Program-made: the position numbers and the translations under genes
Shown here: piece by piece, positions 43,737 through 53,549 of the stretch
Numbering within the stretch: position 1 is the first letter of the stretch
How the letters are laid out: every line of letters starts with the position of its first letter
Assembly: GCA_003142255.1 (NCBI GenBank)
Contig: PLLO01000001.1
Location: 1-64,000, forward strand
Length of the DNA stretch: 64,000 nucleotides
Source of the DNA: Bacteroidales bacterium
Lineage (GTDB): Bacteria; Bacteroidota; Bacteroidia; Bacteroidales; VadinHA17
Direction: 5' to 3'
The notes under the pieces: generated by a model
Told to the model about the DNA's origin: nothing
Database searches by the model: none
Seen by the model: the letters and a program-made list of their open reading frames with translations, nothing else

Positions 43737-44444
43737 TCAACTTGCCGCCCGTTTTTTAAGAATATTGAGATTCTGCGTGAAAATATCTGAGTCATAAAGA
43801 GGGTTATATTCCTGGTTAACCGTGATTTCGCCGGTCTGGTGATTAATGAATCCTTTAACAAACCTGTTTGAGAGCTGATAAATAATATCGCCATTCTCAT
43901 TCCTGGAGGGTAGCATGACAGTAAGTACATTTTCAACAGCAAGACCCTTCAGCCCGTTTTTCTCGAGCTCTCCGGAATAGTGACGGAATATCTTTTCCGA
44001 AATGCATATTATTACTATATAATCACCAAATGATTTTCTTCCGTTATGTTTAATGAGAAGATCAAGCCTGTCGTGCGTGACCGGAAGGGCTGTTTTATAG
44101 AATGAGTCAGCAAACCGGAATCCCTCCCTGATTATATTCCTTGCATCGGCTTCCTCTTTTGTATAGTGGATATAAATCTTCGAATTTTTCTCGTCTTCAA
44201 GAAGAAATCCCATTGGCTTTTCTTCGAATAGCTTGTCGGTAAAAAAGGAACTGTAATGGCTTACTTTTTTTATTTCGGAAAGAAAGCGCATCATCTCCCC
44301 GGGACTCCAGCTCTGCTCTATACCTGAAAGACGCCTGACTGTTGATTCAATGAACAGATTCTTTTTTGCAATCCGGATATTAAGAAAAATGATATATCCG
44401 AGCAGCAATATGATTGCAATGATTAAAAGTATCTCTAATGTCAT
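43737..44444 (-). CDS. membrane-anchored protein with possible ADP-ribosyltransferase-like segment
   Basis: A 235-residue protein with one N-terminal transmembrane helix (about 4-25), then a soluble domain in the cytoplasm or periplasm. The segment YIHYTKEEADARNIIREGF (about 90-108) resembles the opening of ART-fold domains (H-Y-T, then an Ala/Ile helix, then G-F), and FYKTA plus GDYIVIICISEKIF stand where later ART strands occur. No clear third catalytic Glu is assigned. The similarity is by eye only. It is first in a minus-strand run with a secreted protein and a transglycosylase-like gene. Function unknown. Confidence 0.6.
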   Translation of the reverse strand: MTLEILLIIAIILLLGYIIFLNIRIAKKNLFIESTVRRLSGIEQSWSPGEMMRFLSEIKKVSHYSSFFTDKLFEEKPMGFLLEDEKNSKIYIHYTKEEADARNIIREGFRFADSFYKTALPVTHDRLDLLIKHNGRKSFGDYIVIICISEKIFRHYSGELEKNGLKGLAVENVLTVMLPSRNENGDIIYQLSNRFVKGFINHQTGEITVNQEYNPLYDSDIFTQNLNILKKRAAS

Positions 44445-44752
44445 TTCATTTCAGATTATCAGCATTAAATAATGGTATCATCAAACAAGACAACCAACGA
44501 AAGAAGAACTTCTTCAACCTCTTTTTCCGGCAGAGAGGAATGCAAGTTACAAAAATTACAAGAACCAAAAGCTGTTCTGCAATCAATAACTAAAATTCAT
44601 ATTAATAAGAAGATGCCATTATCATGAAGCCTGGATTAATTCAAGTCTCATCTTTATAAAATAATGTAATAATATTAAATAACTTAAATTTATTCATAAA
44701 AACATGTATTTTTGCAACAAATTATTTAAAGAACGGCTAAATAAGTAACAAG
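44445..44752. other. intergenic region before proB
   Basis: 308 bp between divergent genes. No gene is seen. It has a small hairpin (CCTCT/AGAGG at about 44519-44538) and a -7 box at 44707-44714 near the right end. I see no riboswitch or leader peptide. Confidence 0.5.
44707..44714 (+). promoter_or_regulatory. -7 box of the proB-gltA cluster
   Basis: TATTTTTG fits TAnnTTTG, 38 bases before the TTG start of proB. No clear -33 TTG is present. Confidence 0.55.
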
Positions 44753-45853
44753 TTGAAAAACGTCAAACCGGAATTTAACAGGATTGCCATAAAGGTCGGC
44801 AGCAATGTTATAACTCAGAGCGACGGTTCTCTGAATACAGGCAGGATGCTTCGTCTTGTTGAGGATATAGCAATACTAAGCAAACAGGGCATTGAGGTTA
44901 TTTTGATATCTTCCGGAGCAGTGGCAGCCGGCAGGAATGATGTGGCTCCTTCAAAGAGGACCAGCATCATTTCTGCAAGACAGATATGGGCTGCGACAGG
45001 CCAGGTGAAACTGATGGCAAATTACCAGTTTCTTTTCGGGAAATATGGCATTCCGGCAGGTCAGCTGCTGGCAACAAAAGAGGGCTTCAGGGACAGGCTT
45101 CATTATCTGAATATGAAAAACTGTCTTTCCGCAATGCTCGAGAACAAGGTCCTGCCGATCGTGAATGAGAACGATACAATCTCAATCACAGAACTGATGT
45201 TTACCGACAATGATGAATTATCTGGAATGATTTCATCAATGATGGATTGCGGATCATTGATAATTTTATCAAATGTCGACGGTATCTATAAAGGGGTACC
45301 GGAAAATGACAGCTCAGAACTGATCAGGGAAATAGTTGGAGAATCTCAGGAGGCCATGAAGTATATATCGCCTTCCAGTTCAGGGTTCGGACGCGGAGGG
45401 ATGCTGACAAAATATTCAATAGCCCGCGAAATGGCTTCCGAGGGTATCCATGTATATATTGCCAACGGTACGCGTGATTCAATTATTACCGATATTGTGA
45501 GAGGTAAAGAGGTGCCTTATACCCATTTTGCAGCTTCAACAGTAAAGAAAAGCGGAGTAAAAAAATGGCTTTCCCATTCAAGAGAGTTCACAAAGGGTGG
45601 AGCATATATAAATAAAGGCGCTCAGGAGGCTTTGCTCGACGATAAAGCTGTCAGCCTTCTTATGATAGGAGTAAGCAAAATTGAAGGATCCTTCAAGAAG
45701 GGCGATATAATCAGGATTCTTGATGAAAAAGGCAGGCAGATAGGTCTGGGGAAATCCCAGTACGATTCAAAAAAGGCTGAGCAATATATTGGAGAAAAAA
45801 GGAAAAAGCCGCTCATCCTTTATGATTATTTGCTGATAAATGATAAGCTCTGA
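44753..45853 (+). CDS. proB: glutamate 5-kinase
   Basis: A 366-residue enzyme that phosphorylates L-glutamate to glutamate 5-phosphate, first step of proline synthesis. The amino-acid-kinase domain starts RIAIKVGSNVIT and has LISSGAVAAGR (about 50), VNENDTIS (about 138) and SGFGRGGMLTKYSIA (about 203). A C-terminal PUA domain (about 275-366) completes the full-length form. The start used is TTG; no in-frame ATG lies nearby upstream, and the next residues align with the family. It begins a five-gene run; proA starts 16 bp after it. Proline feedback inhibition is typical of the family. Confidence 0.96.
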   Translation: MKNVKPEFNRIAIKVGSNVITQSDGSLNTGRMLRLVEDIAILSKQGIEVILISSGAVAAGRNDVAPSKRTSIISARQIWAATGQVKLMANYQFLFGKYGIPAGQLLATKEGFRDRLHYLNMKNCLSAMLENKVLPIVNENDTISITELMFTDNDELSGMISSMMDCGSLIILSNVDGIYKGVPENDSSELIREIVGESQEAMKYISPSSSGFGRGGMLTKYSIAREMASEGIHVYIANGTRDSIITDIVRGKEVPYTHFAASTVKKSGVKKWLSHSREFTKGGAYINKGAQEALLDDKAVSLLMIGVSKIEGSFKKGDIIRILDEKGRQIGLGKSQYDSKKAEQYIGEKRKKPLILYDYLLINDKL

Positions 45854-45869
45854 TTTTTTTACTTTTTAA

Positions 45870-47117
45870 ATGGACTGTACACCTTTATTCATAAATACGC
45901 TGCAGGCAAGCCGGGGACTTGTTAACCTTGAAAAGACAGTGATTGACCGGGTTCTTATGCTACTCGCAGAGATGACTGAAAACGAGATCCCCTTTCTTCT
46001 TTCCGAAAACGAGAAGGATCTGTCGCTTGCAGATAAGGATGATCCAAGGTACGACCGGCTTCAGCTTACCGGAGACCGGATCAAAAGCATTGCTTCTGAT
46101 ATCCGCAGGATCTCAGGGTTGCCCTCGCCTCTCGGGAAAGTTATCTCAGAATATAAGAAAAGCAATGGGCTACTGATAACCCGCGTTACAGTTCCTTTTG
46201 GTGTCGTAGGGGCAATATACGAATCCCGCCCGAATGTGACCTTTGATGTTTTTTCACTCTGCATAAAGTCGGGGAATGCCTGCATACTTAAAGGAGGAAG
46301 CGACGCCCGTAACACCAATATCGCTATTGTCAGCATTATAAAGAGAGTACTTAATGAATGCGGGCTTGATGAAAATGTCATAACACTTCTTCCTCCAGGC
46401 AGGGAGGAAACAATCCAGCTTCTCAATGCCCGCAGATTTGTCGACCTTCTGGTACCACGGGGAAGCAAGGGACTGATAGATTATGTAAGGGAAAATTCTT
46501 CAGTACCGGTCATTGAGACCGGAGCAGGGATTTGCCATACCTACTTTGATGAATACGGAGATATTGAAAAGGGGCGAAACATTATCAATAATGCAAAAAC
46601 CAGAAGGGTAAGCGTTTGTAATGCGCTCGACTGTTTAATTGTTCACAAAAGCAGGCTGAATGATCTTCCTGACCTTCTGCAGCTTTGCGCAGAATCGGAA
46701 GTGGAAGTTTTTGCCGACAATGACACCTTTGGGGCACTGAATAATAAATACCCGGCTTCACTTTTGAAAAGAGCTGCAAAGGAATCTTTCGGCACGGAAT
46801 TCCTTTCAAAAAAGATGGCATTGAAAACGGTAGCATCTCTTCAGGAAGCCCTTGATCATATTTCTGAATTTGGATCTGGTCACAGCGAAGCAATCATTTC
46901 AGAAAATGCCGGCATGATAGATACTTTCCTGAAGATGGTGGATGCTTCAGCTGTATATTCAAATGCATCGACAGCATTTACCGACGGAGCAGAATTCGGA
47001 CTTGGCGCCGAGATAGGAATTTCAACACAAAAGCTTCATGCCAGAGGTCCAATGGCTCTTGAAGAACTGACTACATATAAATGGATCATCAGGGGTGACG
47101 GTCAGATAAGACCCTGA
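45870..47117 (+). CDS. proA: glutamate-5-semialdehyde dehydrogenase
   Basis: A 415-residue NADPH-dependent enzyme reducing glutamyl 5-phosphate to the semialdehyde, second step of proline synthesis. The aldehyde-dehydrogenase fold shows VTVPFGVVGAIYESRPNVT (about 108), ILKGGSDARNTN (about 138), LVPRGSKGLIDYVR (about 192) and the catalytic Cys in RRVSVCNALDC (about 250). Length is normal. It follows proB by 16 bp and precedes aconitase by 18 bp, so proline synthesis is physically joined to the TCA genes. Confidence 0.96.
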   Translation: MDCTPLFINTLQASRGLVNLEKTVIDRVLMLLAEMTENEIPFLLSENEKDLSLADKDDPRYDRLQLTGDRIKSIASDIRRISGLPSPLGKVISEYKKSNGLLITRVTVPFGVVGAIYESRPNVTFDVFSLCIKSGNACILKGGSDARNTNIAIVSIIKRVLNECGLDENVITLLPPGREETIQLLNARRFVDLLVPRGSKGLIDYVRENSSVPVIETGAGICHTYFDEYGDIEKGRNIINNAKTRRVSVCNALDCLIVHKSRLNDLPDLLQLCAESEVEVFADNDTFGALNNKYPASLLKRAAKESFGTEFLSKKMALKTVASLQEALDHISEFGSGHSEAIISENAGMIDTFLKMVDASAVYSNASTAFTDGAEFGLGAEIGISTQKLHARGPMALEELTTYKWIIRGDGQIRP

Positions 47118-47135
47118 GTGTAAAAAAGATTGAAT

Positions 47136-49397
47136 ATGAATCCGGAAGAAGACAGAATAATACAGTTTTATAATGACCTTTCAGGCGCGATGACCAGGAT
47201 CAGAAAGGTATTAAGCCAGCCGCTTACCCTGAGTGAAAAGATTCTTTACATCCATTGTAAAAGCATACCTGAACTGAAGATGCATTTAAGAGGAATTGAT
47301 TATGCTCTTTTTGCACCCGACAGGGTCGCCATGCAGGACGCAACAGCTCAAATGGCCATGCTTCAGTTTATGCTGGCAGGGAAGGAGACATCGGTTGTCC
47401 CGGCTTCAATTCATTGCGATCACCTTATAACAGCCAGGAAGGGCGCCTCGGCCGACCTGAAGAGAGCAATATCTGAAAATAATGAAGTCTATGACTTTTT
47501 ACGCTCTGTGTCGGCAAAATTTGATATTGATTTCTGGGAGCCGGGCGAAGGAATCATACACCAGGTAGTAATGGAGAATTATGCTTTTCCGGGAGGAATG
47601 CTGATTGGAACTGATTCTCATACTCCGACTGCCGGCGGGCTTGGGATGATTGCAATAGGAGTCGGCGGAGCAGATGCCGTTGACGTGATGGCAGGAACCG
47701 GGTGGGAACTGAAGTTTCCAAGGATCATAGGGATAAAGCTTACCGGCAGGCTGAACGGATGGACCTCGGCTAAGGACATCATTCTGAAAATCAGCGGCAT
47801 GCTTTCTGTAAAGGGAGGCACAGGATCAGTGATTGAGTATTTCGGAGAAGGGGCAGAGTCACTTTCTGCCACCGGGAAGGCAACTATCTGCAATATGGGA
47901 GCGGAGACTGGCGCCACCTGCTCACTCTTTGGTTTTGACAATAAGATGTACGAATACCTGGCTGCCACAGGAAGAAAAGAGATTGCATCGGCTGCAAATG
48001 CAGTGCGCGAACATCTTGTTGCTGATCCGGAAGTCTTGTCAGACCCCGGGAAATATTTTGATAATTACCTCGAAATTAATCTCTCGGAAATAGAACCATA
48101 TATTAACGGGCCATTTACCCCCGACCTTGCCACTCCGATCTCCAAAATGAAAGAAGAGGTTGTTAAAAACGGGTGGCCGGTTGAAGTATCGACCGGACTC
48201 ATTGGCTCCTGCACAAACTCATCCTATGAAGATCTCTCAAGGGCAGCTTCCGTGGTAAGAAGTGCCCTTGAAGCAAAAGTAGTTGCTAAATCGGAATTCA
48301 AGATCATGCCGGGATCAGAGGAGATCAGAAGAATCGCAAAAAAAAATGGTTTGCTTAATCTCTTCAGGGATATAGGAGGTGAGGTTTATGCAAATGCATG
48401 TGGTCCATGCATAGGACAGTGGGACAGGAAAGGCGCCGAAAAAAAAGAGATAAATACAGTCATTCATTCGTTTAACCGTAATTTTTCGAAACGAACTGAC
48501 GGGAATCCAAATACGTACTCATTTATTGCTTCACCTGAAATAGTGACTGCAATAACTCTTTCAGGTAAATTGACATTTAATCCGCTGACAGATGCCCTGG
48601 TCAATTCTAATGGCAGGAAGATAAAACTGGCAGTGCCGAGAGGGTCTGATCTCCCTCCGGGTGAATTCAACCTTAAAGCAAGACCGGCAAAAAAAGACGG
48701 AAGTAAAGAGAAGCAAAAAATTTCAGTTAATCCTTCTTCAGAAAGGATCCAGCTTCTCAAGCCTTTTGAAGAATGGAACGGCAAGGATTTCATAGGAGTG
48801 CCTTTACTTATTAAAGTCAGGGGAAAATGCACGACCGATCATATTTCAATGGCCGGGAAATGGTTAAAATACCGGGGACATCTTGAGAATATTTCGAAAA
48901 ACTATATGACCGGAGCTGTAAATACCTTTAACGGGGAAACAGATAATGTTCTGGACCAGATCACAGGCAGATATGGAACAGTACCTTCAATAGCGGCAGC
49001 ATATAAAAGAAGAGGCTGCGGATCAATCGTGGCCGGAGAGGAAAACTTTGGTGAAGGATCATCACGCGAGCATGCGGCAATGGAACCGAGATACTTTAAT
49101 GTGCGTGCAATTATTGCAAAATCGTTTGCAAGAATACATGAGACGAATCTTAAAAAGCAGGGCCTTCTTACCCTGACGTTTGCCGATAAAAAGGATTATG
49201 ACAGGATAAGAGAGGATGATAAGCTTGATATTACGGGGCTGAAAGAATTTTCTACCGGGAAACAACTCACGATAATACTGAATCATTCCGACGGGAGCAG
49301 TGAAAAATTTCCTGTGGACCATTCATACAATGAGGTTCAGATAGAATGGTTTAAGGCAGGAAGTGCATTGAATATGATTCGTAAAAGAGGGCATTGA
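47136..49397 (+). CDS. acn: aconitate hydratase
   Basis: A 753-residue 4Fe-4S enzyme converting citrate to isocitrate via cis-aconitate. Cluster Cys residues are in [10 protein letters not shown] (about 358) and ACGPCIGQW (about 421 and 424). Substrate-binding [13 protein letters not shown] (about 158) and the swivel-domain [14 protein letters not shown] (about 638) are intact. The protein is of the mitochondrial-type (about 750-residue) aconitase. A TTG two codons upstream (47130) could extend it, but ATG at 47136 is the more likely start. It is followed by icd after 21 bp. Confidence 0.95.
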   Translation: MNPEEDRIIQFYNDLSGAMTRIRKVLSQPLTLSEKILYIHCKSIPELKMHLRGIDYALFAPDRVAMQDATAQMAMLQFMLAGKETSVVPASIHCDHLITARKGASADLKRAISENNEVYDFLRSVSAKFDIDFWEPGEGIIHQVVMENYAFPGGMLIGTDSHTPTAGGLGMIAIGVGGADAVDVMAGTGWELKFPRIIGIKLTGRLNGWTSAKDIILKISGMLSVKGGTGSVIEYFGEGAESLSATGKATICNMGAETGATCSLFGFDNKMYEYLAATGRKEIASAANAVREHLVADPEVLSDPGKYFDNYLEINLSEIEPYINGPFTPDLATPISKMKEEVVKNGWPVEVSTGLIGSCTNSSYEDLSRAASVVRSALEAKVVAKSEFKIMPGSEEIRRIAKKNGLLNLFRDIGGEVYANACGPCIGQWDRKGAEKKEINTVIHSFNRNFSKRTDGNPNTYSFIASPEIVTAITLSGKLTFNPLTDALVNSNGRKIKLAVPRGSDLPPGEFNLKARPAKKDGSKEKQKISVNPSSERIQLLKPFEEWNGKDFIGVPLLIKVRGKCTTDHISMAGKWLKYRGHLENISKNYMTGAVNTFNGETDNVLDQITGRYGTVPSIAAAYKRRGCGSIVAGEENFGEGSSREHAAMEPRYFNVRAIIAKSFARIHETNLKKQGLLTLTFADKKDYDRIREDDKLDITGLKEFSTGKQLTIILNHSDGSSEKFPVDHSYNEVQIEWFKAGSALNMIRKRGH

Positions 49398-49418
49398 AAT
49401 AAACAAAAAAAGAACATT

Positions 49419-50681
49419 ATGTCCGACAGGATTAAATTTATTCATGGCAAACTGGAGGTCCCTTTGAATCCGGTCGTCCCATTCATAGAAGGTGACGGGA
49501 CCGGTCCGGATATCTGGAGGGCATCTGTCAGGATCTTTAATGCAGCCCTTGAAAAGGCATTCGCAGGGACAAGGAAAATTGAATGGATGGAAGTGCTGGC
49601 AGGAGAAAAAGCATATAAAACCACGGGAAGCTGGCTGCCGGATGAGACACTTTCAGCCTTCAGGGAATATATGGTTGGCATCAAGGGACCCCTGACAACC
49701 CCTGTCGGTGAAGGTATGAGATCTCTGAATGTTGCCCTGAGGCAGGAGCTTGACCTTTACGCTTGCTACAGGCCGGTAAGGTATTTCACCGGCGTCCCCA
49801 GTCCGGTAAAAAAACCAGAGATGGTCAATATGCATATTTTCAGGGAGAATACTGAAGACATTTATGCGGGAATAGAATATATGAATGGAAACCCTGATAC
49901 CGAAAAGCTTATAAGTTTTCTTATTGACAAGATGAATGTCAGGAAAATACGTTTCCCCAAAACCTCATCGATCGGGATAAAGCCTGTTTCGGTTGAGGGA
50001 ACGGAAAGGCTTGTCAGGCAGGCAATCAGGTTTGCAATAGAGAAAAAGCTTCCATCGGTAACTCTTGTCCATAAAGGGAACATAATGAAATTCACGGAAG
50101 GAGCATTTATGAAATGGGGATATGCGCTTGCCGAAAGAGAATTTGCCGATCAGGTGTTCACATGGCAGCAGTATCGCAGGATAGCCGGAGAAATGGGAGA
50201 GAAGATAGCAGACGATCTTCTTTCAAACGCAATGAAAGATGGCAAAGTGATAATAAAGGATGTAATAGCCGACGCTTTTCTTCAGCAGATTCTCCTCCGG
50301 CCTGCCGATTATTCCGTTATAGCCACTCTTAACCTCAATGGTGATTATATCTCTGACGCACTGGCAGCAATTGTAGGCGGAGTAGGAATTGCTCCCGGTG
50401 CAAATATAAATTTTGACACCGGGCACGCAGTATTTGAAGCCACACACGGAACAGCACCTAAATATGCCGGGCTGGATAAAGTGAATCCCGGATCATTGGT
50501 CCTTTCGGGTGCGCTTATGTTTGAATACCTGGGCTGGAGTGAAGTTGCAGAGCTTATTTACACGGCGCTGGGGCAAACGATACTTAAAAAGAAGGTGACT
50601 TATGATTTTCATCGCCTGATGGACGATGCAACTCTGCTTAAAACATCGGAATTTGCCGATGAAATAATCAGGAACATGTGA
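49419..50681 (+). CDS. icd: NADP-dependent isocitrate dehydrogenase
   Basis: A 420-residue enzyme oxidising isocitrate to 2-oxoglutarate and CO2. Visible: [17 protein letters not shown] (about 21), isocitrate-binding [20 protein letters not shown] (about 90) with the Ser of the phosphate site region, [13 protein letters not shown] (about 139), the metal-site [11 protein letters not shown] segment (about 286) and GTAPKYAG near 350 for NADP adenine. Length fits the bacterial homodimeric type. It lies 21 bp after aconitase and 22 bp before citrate synthase. Confidence 0.95.
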   Translation: MSDRIKFIHGKLEVPLNPVVPFIEGDGTGPDIWRASVRIFNAALEKAFAGTRKIEWMEVLAGEKAYKTTGSWLPDETLSAFREYMVGIKGPLTTPVGEGMRSLNVALRQELDLYACYRPVRYFTGVPSPVKKPEMVNMHIFRENTEDIYAGIEYMNGNPDTEKLISFLIDKMNVRKIRFPKTSSIGIKPVSVEGTERLVRQAIRFAIEKKLPSVTLVHKGNIMKFTEGAFMKWGYALAEREFADQVFTWQQYRRIAGEMGEKIADDLLSNAMKDGKVIIKDVIADAFLQQILLRPADYSVIATLNLNGDYISDALAAIVGGVGIAPGANINFDTGHAVFEATHGTAPKYAGLDKVNPGSLVLSGALMFEYLGWSEVAELIYTALGQTILKKKVTYDFHRLMDDATLLKTSEFADEIIRNM

Positions 50682-50703
50682 GAAATTAAAATAAGAGTAC
50701 AAA

Positions 50704-52059
50704 ATGAATGAGAATGATTTTTTTTCAAGGCTTGAAGCGTCGGTACGGGAATCTTGCAGGATCGACAGCGAACTATTTGAGAAATTCGATGTAAAGAAAG
50801 GTCTCAGGAACAGCGATCGTACGGGCGTCCTTGTCGGCCTTACCAATATCGGGGATGTTGTAGGTTATGAGAAGGAGAATGGAAAGGTCATAGCTGTCCC
50901 GGGAAGATTGCTTTACCGAGGGATTGATATTGAGAAGATAGCCCATGGATTCGAGAAAGAGAGAAGGCATGGATTTGATGAGACAGTATTCCTTCTGCTT
51001 ACCGGCAATCTTCCGGATAATTCAGAGCTTAATGATTTTTCCTCTTACCTGGCATCACTGAGAGGATTGCCTGATCATTTTGTAAAGGACATGATCCTGT
51101 CAATGAAGGGCAAGGATGTTCTGAATATGCTCGCCCGGTCGGTGCTCGGACTTTATACTCTTGATGAGAACGCAGATGATATATCTATTCATAATATGAT
51201 CAGGCAGTCATTGAACCTGATCGCGAAATTCCCATCAATTATCGCATATTCATACCAGGCACTCAGACATGCTTACCAGGGAAAGACATTATCGATCAGG
51301 CACCCGCAGGCCCAGCTTACCACTGCCGAGAATTTTCTGCATCTTATAAAAGGAGAAGGCTTCTATTCAAGGCTTCAGGCAGATCTTATCGATTTATCTC
51401 TGGTACTTCATGCAGAACATGGCGGGGGAAACAACTCAACATTTACAATGCGTGTGACAAGCTCCACCGAAACTGATATTTATTCGGCTGTTACCTCGGC
51501 TATCGGATCATTAAAGGGACCTCTGCACGGCGGAGCTAACCTTAAAGTGCTTGATATGATGGAAGATATAAAGAAAAATGTCAGGAACTGGAAAGATGAG
51601 ACTGAAGTTGAGGAATATCTTTTGAAAATCCTTAAGAAGGAAACCTATGATAAGACCGGAATAATTTACGGGATCGGGCACGCAGTATACACTATATCCG
51701 ATCCGCGGGCAATCCTGCTAAAGGAAAAAGCAAGGGAGCTTGCTGCAGAATCGGGAAGAACTGACGAGTTCGATCTTTATTCCCTGGTTGAAAGAATAAC
51801 ACCGGATGTTTTCAGAAAATTCAAGGGAGAGCAGACAACGAAAGTAGTCTGCATTAATGTCGACTTCTATTCAGGCTTTGTTTATTCCTGCATTGGCATA
51901 CCTAAAGAACTATATACGCCATTGTTTGCGATGGCAAGGATTTCAGGATGGTGCGCTCACCGGATTGAAGAGCTTACCTTTTCGGCAAAAAGGATCATCA
52001 GGCCTGCATTCAAGAATGTATACGGCCCGCAGGAATATATTCCAATAGAAATGAGATAA
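50704..52059 (+). CDS. gltA: citrate synthase
   Basis: A 451-residue enzyme condensing acetyl-CoA and oxaloacetate. Catalytic His in LHAEHGGGNNSTF (about 238), His in GIGHAVYTISDPRA (about 326) and Asp in DEFDLYSLVE (about 357) are present. An N-terminal extension of about 40 residues makes it longer than the usual 370-430-residue enzyme and puts it in the long Bacteroidota/Clostridia-like group; a Si- or Re-type difference is not implied since Re-synthases are unrelated. Last gene of the proB-proA-acn-icd-gltA run. An inverted repeat lies directly downstream. Confidence 0.95.
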   Translation: MNENDFFSRLEASVRESCRIDSELFEKFDVKKGLRNSDRTGVLVGLTNIGDVVGYEKENGKVIAVPGRLLYRGIDIEKIAHGFEKERRHGFDETVFLLLTGNLPDNSELNDFSSYLASLRGLPDHFVKDMILSMKGKDVLNMLARSVLGLYTLDENADDISIHNMIRQSLNLIAKFPSIIAYSYQALRHAYQGKTLSIRHPQAQLTTAENFLHLIKGEGFYSRLQADLIDLSLVLHAEHGGGNNSTFTMRVTSSTETDIYSAVTSAIGSLKGPLHGGANLKVLDMMEDIKKNVRNWKDETEVEEYLLKILKKETYDKTGIIYGIGHAVYTISDPRAILLKEKARELAAESGRTDEFDLYSLVERITPDVFRKFKGEQTTKVVCINVDFYSGFVYSCIGIPKELYTPLFAMARISGWCAHRIEELTFSAKRIIRPAFKNVYGPQEYIPIEMR

Positions 52060-52082
52060 GAAAATGGAGCTGTCTAAAAAGA

Positions 52083-52185
52083 CCTTTGTGTCCTTCGTGC
52101 TAACCTTCGTGGACCTTTGTGGTTAAATGAATTAAAAATTAACCACAAAGAACACAAAGGATATCACACTAAGGAACACAAAGGG
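52083..52185. repeat. CCTTTGTG-type inverted repeat
   Basis: Left arm 52083-52126, 12-base loop, right arm 52139-52185. The inner 12 bp (CTTTGTGGTTAA/TTAACCACAAAG) pair perfectly and the outer arms pair with gaps. It lies between convergent gltA and the rubrerythrin gene, so it may work as a bidirectional terminator. A 17-nt part recurs at 21029-21045. Confidence 0.75.
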
Positions 52186-52195
52186 AAGAATATCA

Positions 52196-52774
52196 TTAAT
52201 AGTTTTCTTCCTTTAACTGCATGAATGATTTTGGATGGAGGCATGCCGGGCAAATTTCGAGAGCCTTCTCCGATTCATATATATAACCGCAGTTGATGCA
52301 TTTCCACCAAACCTTGCCGTTTTTCATAAAGACCTTGTCTTCCGAAACATTCTGAAGGAGCTTCAGGTACCTGCGCTCATGTTCAGCTTCTACTTTTGTG
52401 ATCATTTTGTAAGCTGCAGCTATTTCAGGAAAACCCTCCTGCTGGGCTACTTCTGCAAAATGTGGATAGAGGTCGGTCCATTCTTCGTGTTCACCTTCGG
52501 CGGCAGCTTTAAGGTTCTCCTTTATTGTTCCGATCTTTCCTGCAGGATAGGTTGCAGTAATTTCAACAGCTCCTCCTTCGAGGAATTTAAAGAATCTTTT
52601 TGCATGTTCTTTTTCATTAAGTGCTGTCTCCTGGAATATATTTGCTATCTGCTCAAATCCCTCCTTGCGGGCTGCGCTGGAAAAATAATCGTAGCGGTTG
52701 CGGGCCTGTGATTCGCCGGCAAATGATTTCAGAAGATTTTGCTCTGTCTTTGTTCCTTTAACTGATTTAGCCAT
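52196..52774 (-). CDS. rbr: rubrerythrin
   Basis: A 192-residue non-heme iron peroxidase of anaerobes and microaerophiles that reduces hydrogen peroxide. The N-terminal four-helix diiron domain has ESQARNRYDYFSSAARKEG (about 20-38) and NEKEHAKRFFKF (about 53), with later EGEHEEW and KVEAEHERRYLKL for the other ligands. The C-terminal rubredoxin-like Fe(Cys)4 site is CINCGY and CPACLHP (about 158 and 174). It is 18 bp downstream of the flavin reductase-rubredoxin fusion, its likely electron donor, in one operon. Confidence 0.95.
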   Translation of the reverse strand: MAKSVKGTKTEQNLLKSFAGESQARNRYDYFSSAARKEGFEQIANIFQETALNEKEHAKRFFKFLEGGAVEITATYPAGKIGTIKENLKAAAEGEHEEWTDLYPHFAEVAQQEGFPEIAAAYKMITKVEAEHERRYLKLLQNVSEDKVFMKNGKVWWKCINCGYIYESEKALEICPACLHPKSFMQLKEENY

Positions 52775-52792
52775 AGTTTTAATTTTTATTGG

Positions 52793-53470
52793 TTAGACTT
52801 GTATAAAATCCGATTTTTCAGAACCGCATACCGGGCATGTCCAACTATCCGGAAGTTCTGAAAATTTAACTTTTTCAATCTCTTCGTCATAAATATGTCC
52901 GCATGCAGAACATTTATATTTTTTAAAGGTACCGGCCGGTTTAGCCGCATCGATTTTGGCTTTGTCAATATAGGTGGGGGCATTGGCAGGAGCACTCCCC
53001 CTCATTACCTGCCTGTAGTAAAGGTATGTAAGCGGATCTTTTGATTTATCGAGCAGGACTGACTGTACCAGCTCGCCGATAAATATAAGATGAGTACCGG
53101 TATCGATTGTATTTACCAATGTACATTCAAGCCAGGCGATTGCTGCATTAAGAACTATTGGCACCCCGGTCTTTCCGTAATTCACCGACATTCCTTCAAG
53201 CTTATCAAAATCCCTGCCGCTCTTGAATCCGAAACGACCTAAAATATCGGGGGCAGTACCCTGTTCAAGGATCGAAACAGAGAAGGCCTTTTTATGAGCT
53301 ATAATACCAGCTGTAAAATTCTTCTTATTGCAGGCTACCGCAAATTGCGGGGGTTCGGCTGTTACCTGGAATACGGAATTGGAAATGAATCCGTTGCCCT
53401 TGACAGAGTCACCCGAACTGACAATGAACAATCCATAAGTTATCTTATAGAAAGCCTCAAAATCTATCAT
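52793..53470 (-). CDS. flavin reductase-rubredoxin fusion (high-molecular-weight rubredoxin)
   Basis: A protein of 226 residues from the ATG used here. The N-terminal part is an FMN-binding flavin reductase-like domain (about 1-155; TAEPPQFAVACNKKNFT and FSVSILEQGT); the last 50 residues form a rubredoxin with CSACGHIYD and CPVCGSEKSDF. This fusion is known from anaerobes as Hrb, which moves electrons from NAD(P)H to rubredoxin-dependent oxygen or peroxide reductases. The preceding TTG (53488) would add six residues but overlaps promoter-like sequence, so ATG at 53470 is preferred. It is co-directional with rubrerythrin. Confidence 0.9.
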   Translation of the reverse strand: MIDFEAFYKITYGLFIVSSGDSVKGNGFISNSVFQVTAEPPQFAVACNKKNFTAGIIAHKKAFSVSILEQGTAPDILGRFGFKSGRDFDKLEGMSVNYGKTGVPIVLNAAIAWLECTLVNTIDTGTHLIFIGELVQSVLLDKSKDPLTYLYYRQVMRGSAPANAPTYIDKAKIDAAKPAGTFKKYKCSACGHIYDEEIEKVKFSELPDSWTCPVCGSEKSDFIQV

Positions 53471-53549
53471 TGGTGAATTTTCCCGCAAAATACAAAAAAA
53501 ACAGATAAAAAGGCGGAGGCTTAATAGCCAAAAATCATCTTAAACCGGA

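Noticed and set aside
44519..44538. Attenuator or riboswitch ahead of proB
   Set aside because: Only a weak 5-bp stem, far upstream of the -7 box and so outside the likely transcript.
47130..47135. TTG start of aconitase two codons upstream
   Set aside because: An ATG two codons on is a better start and no family residue is lost.
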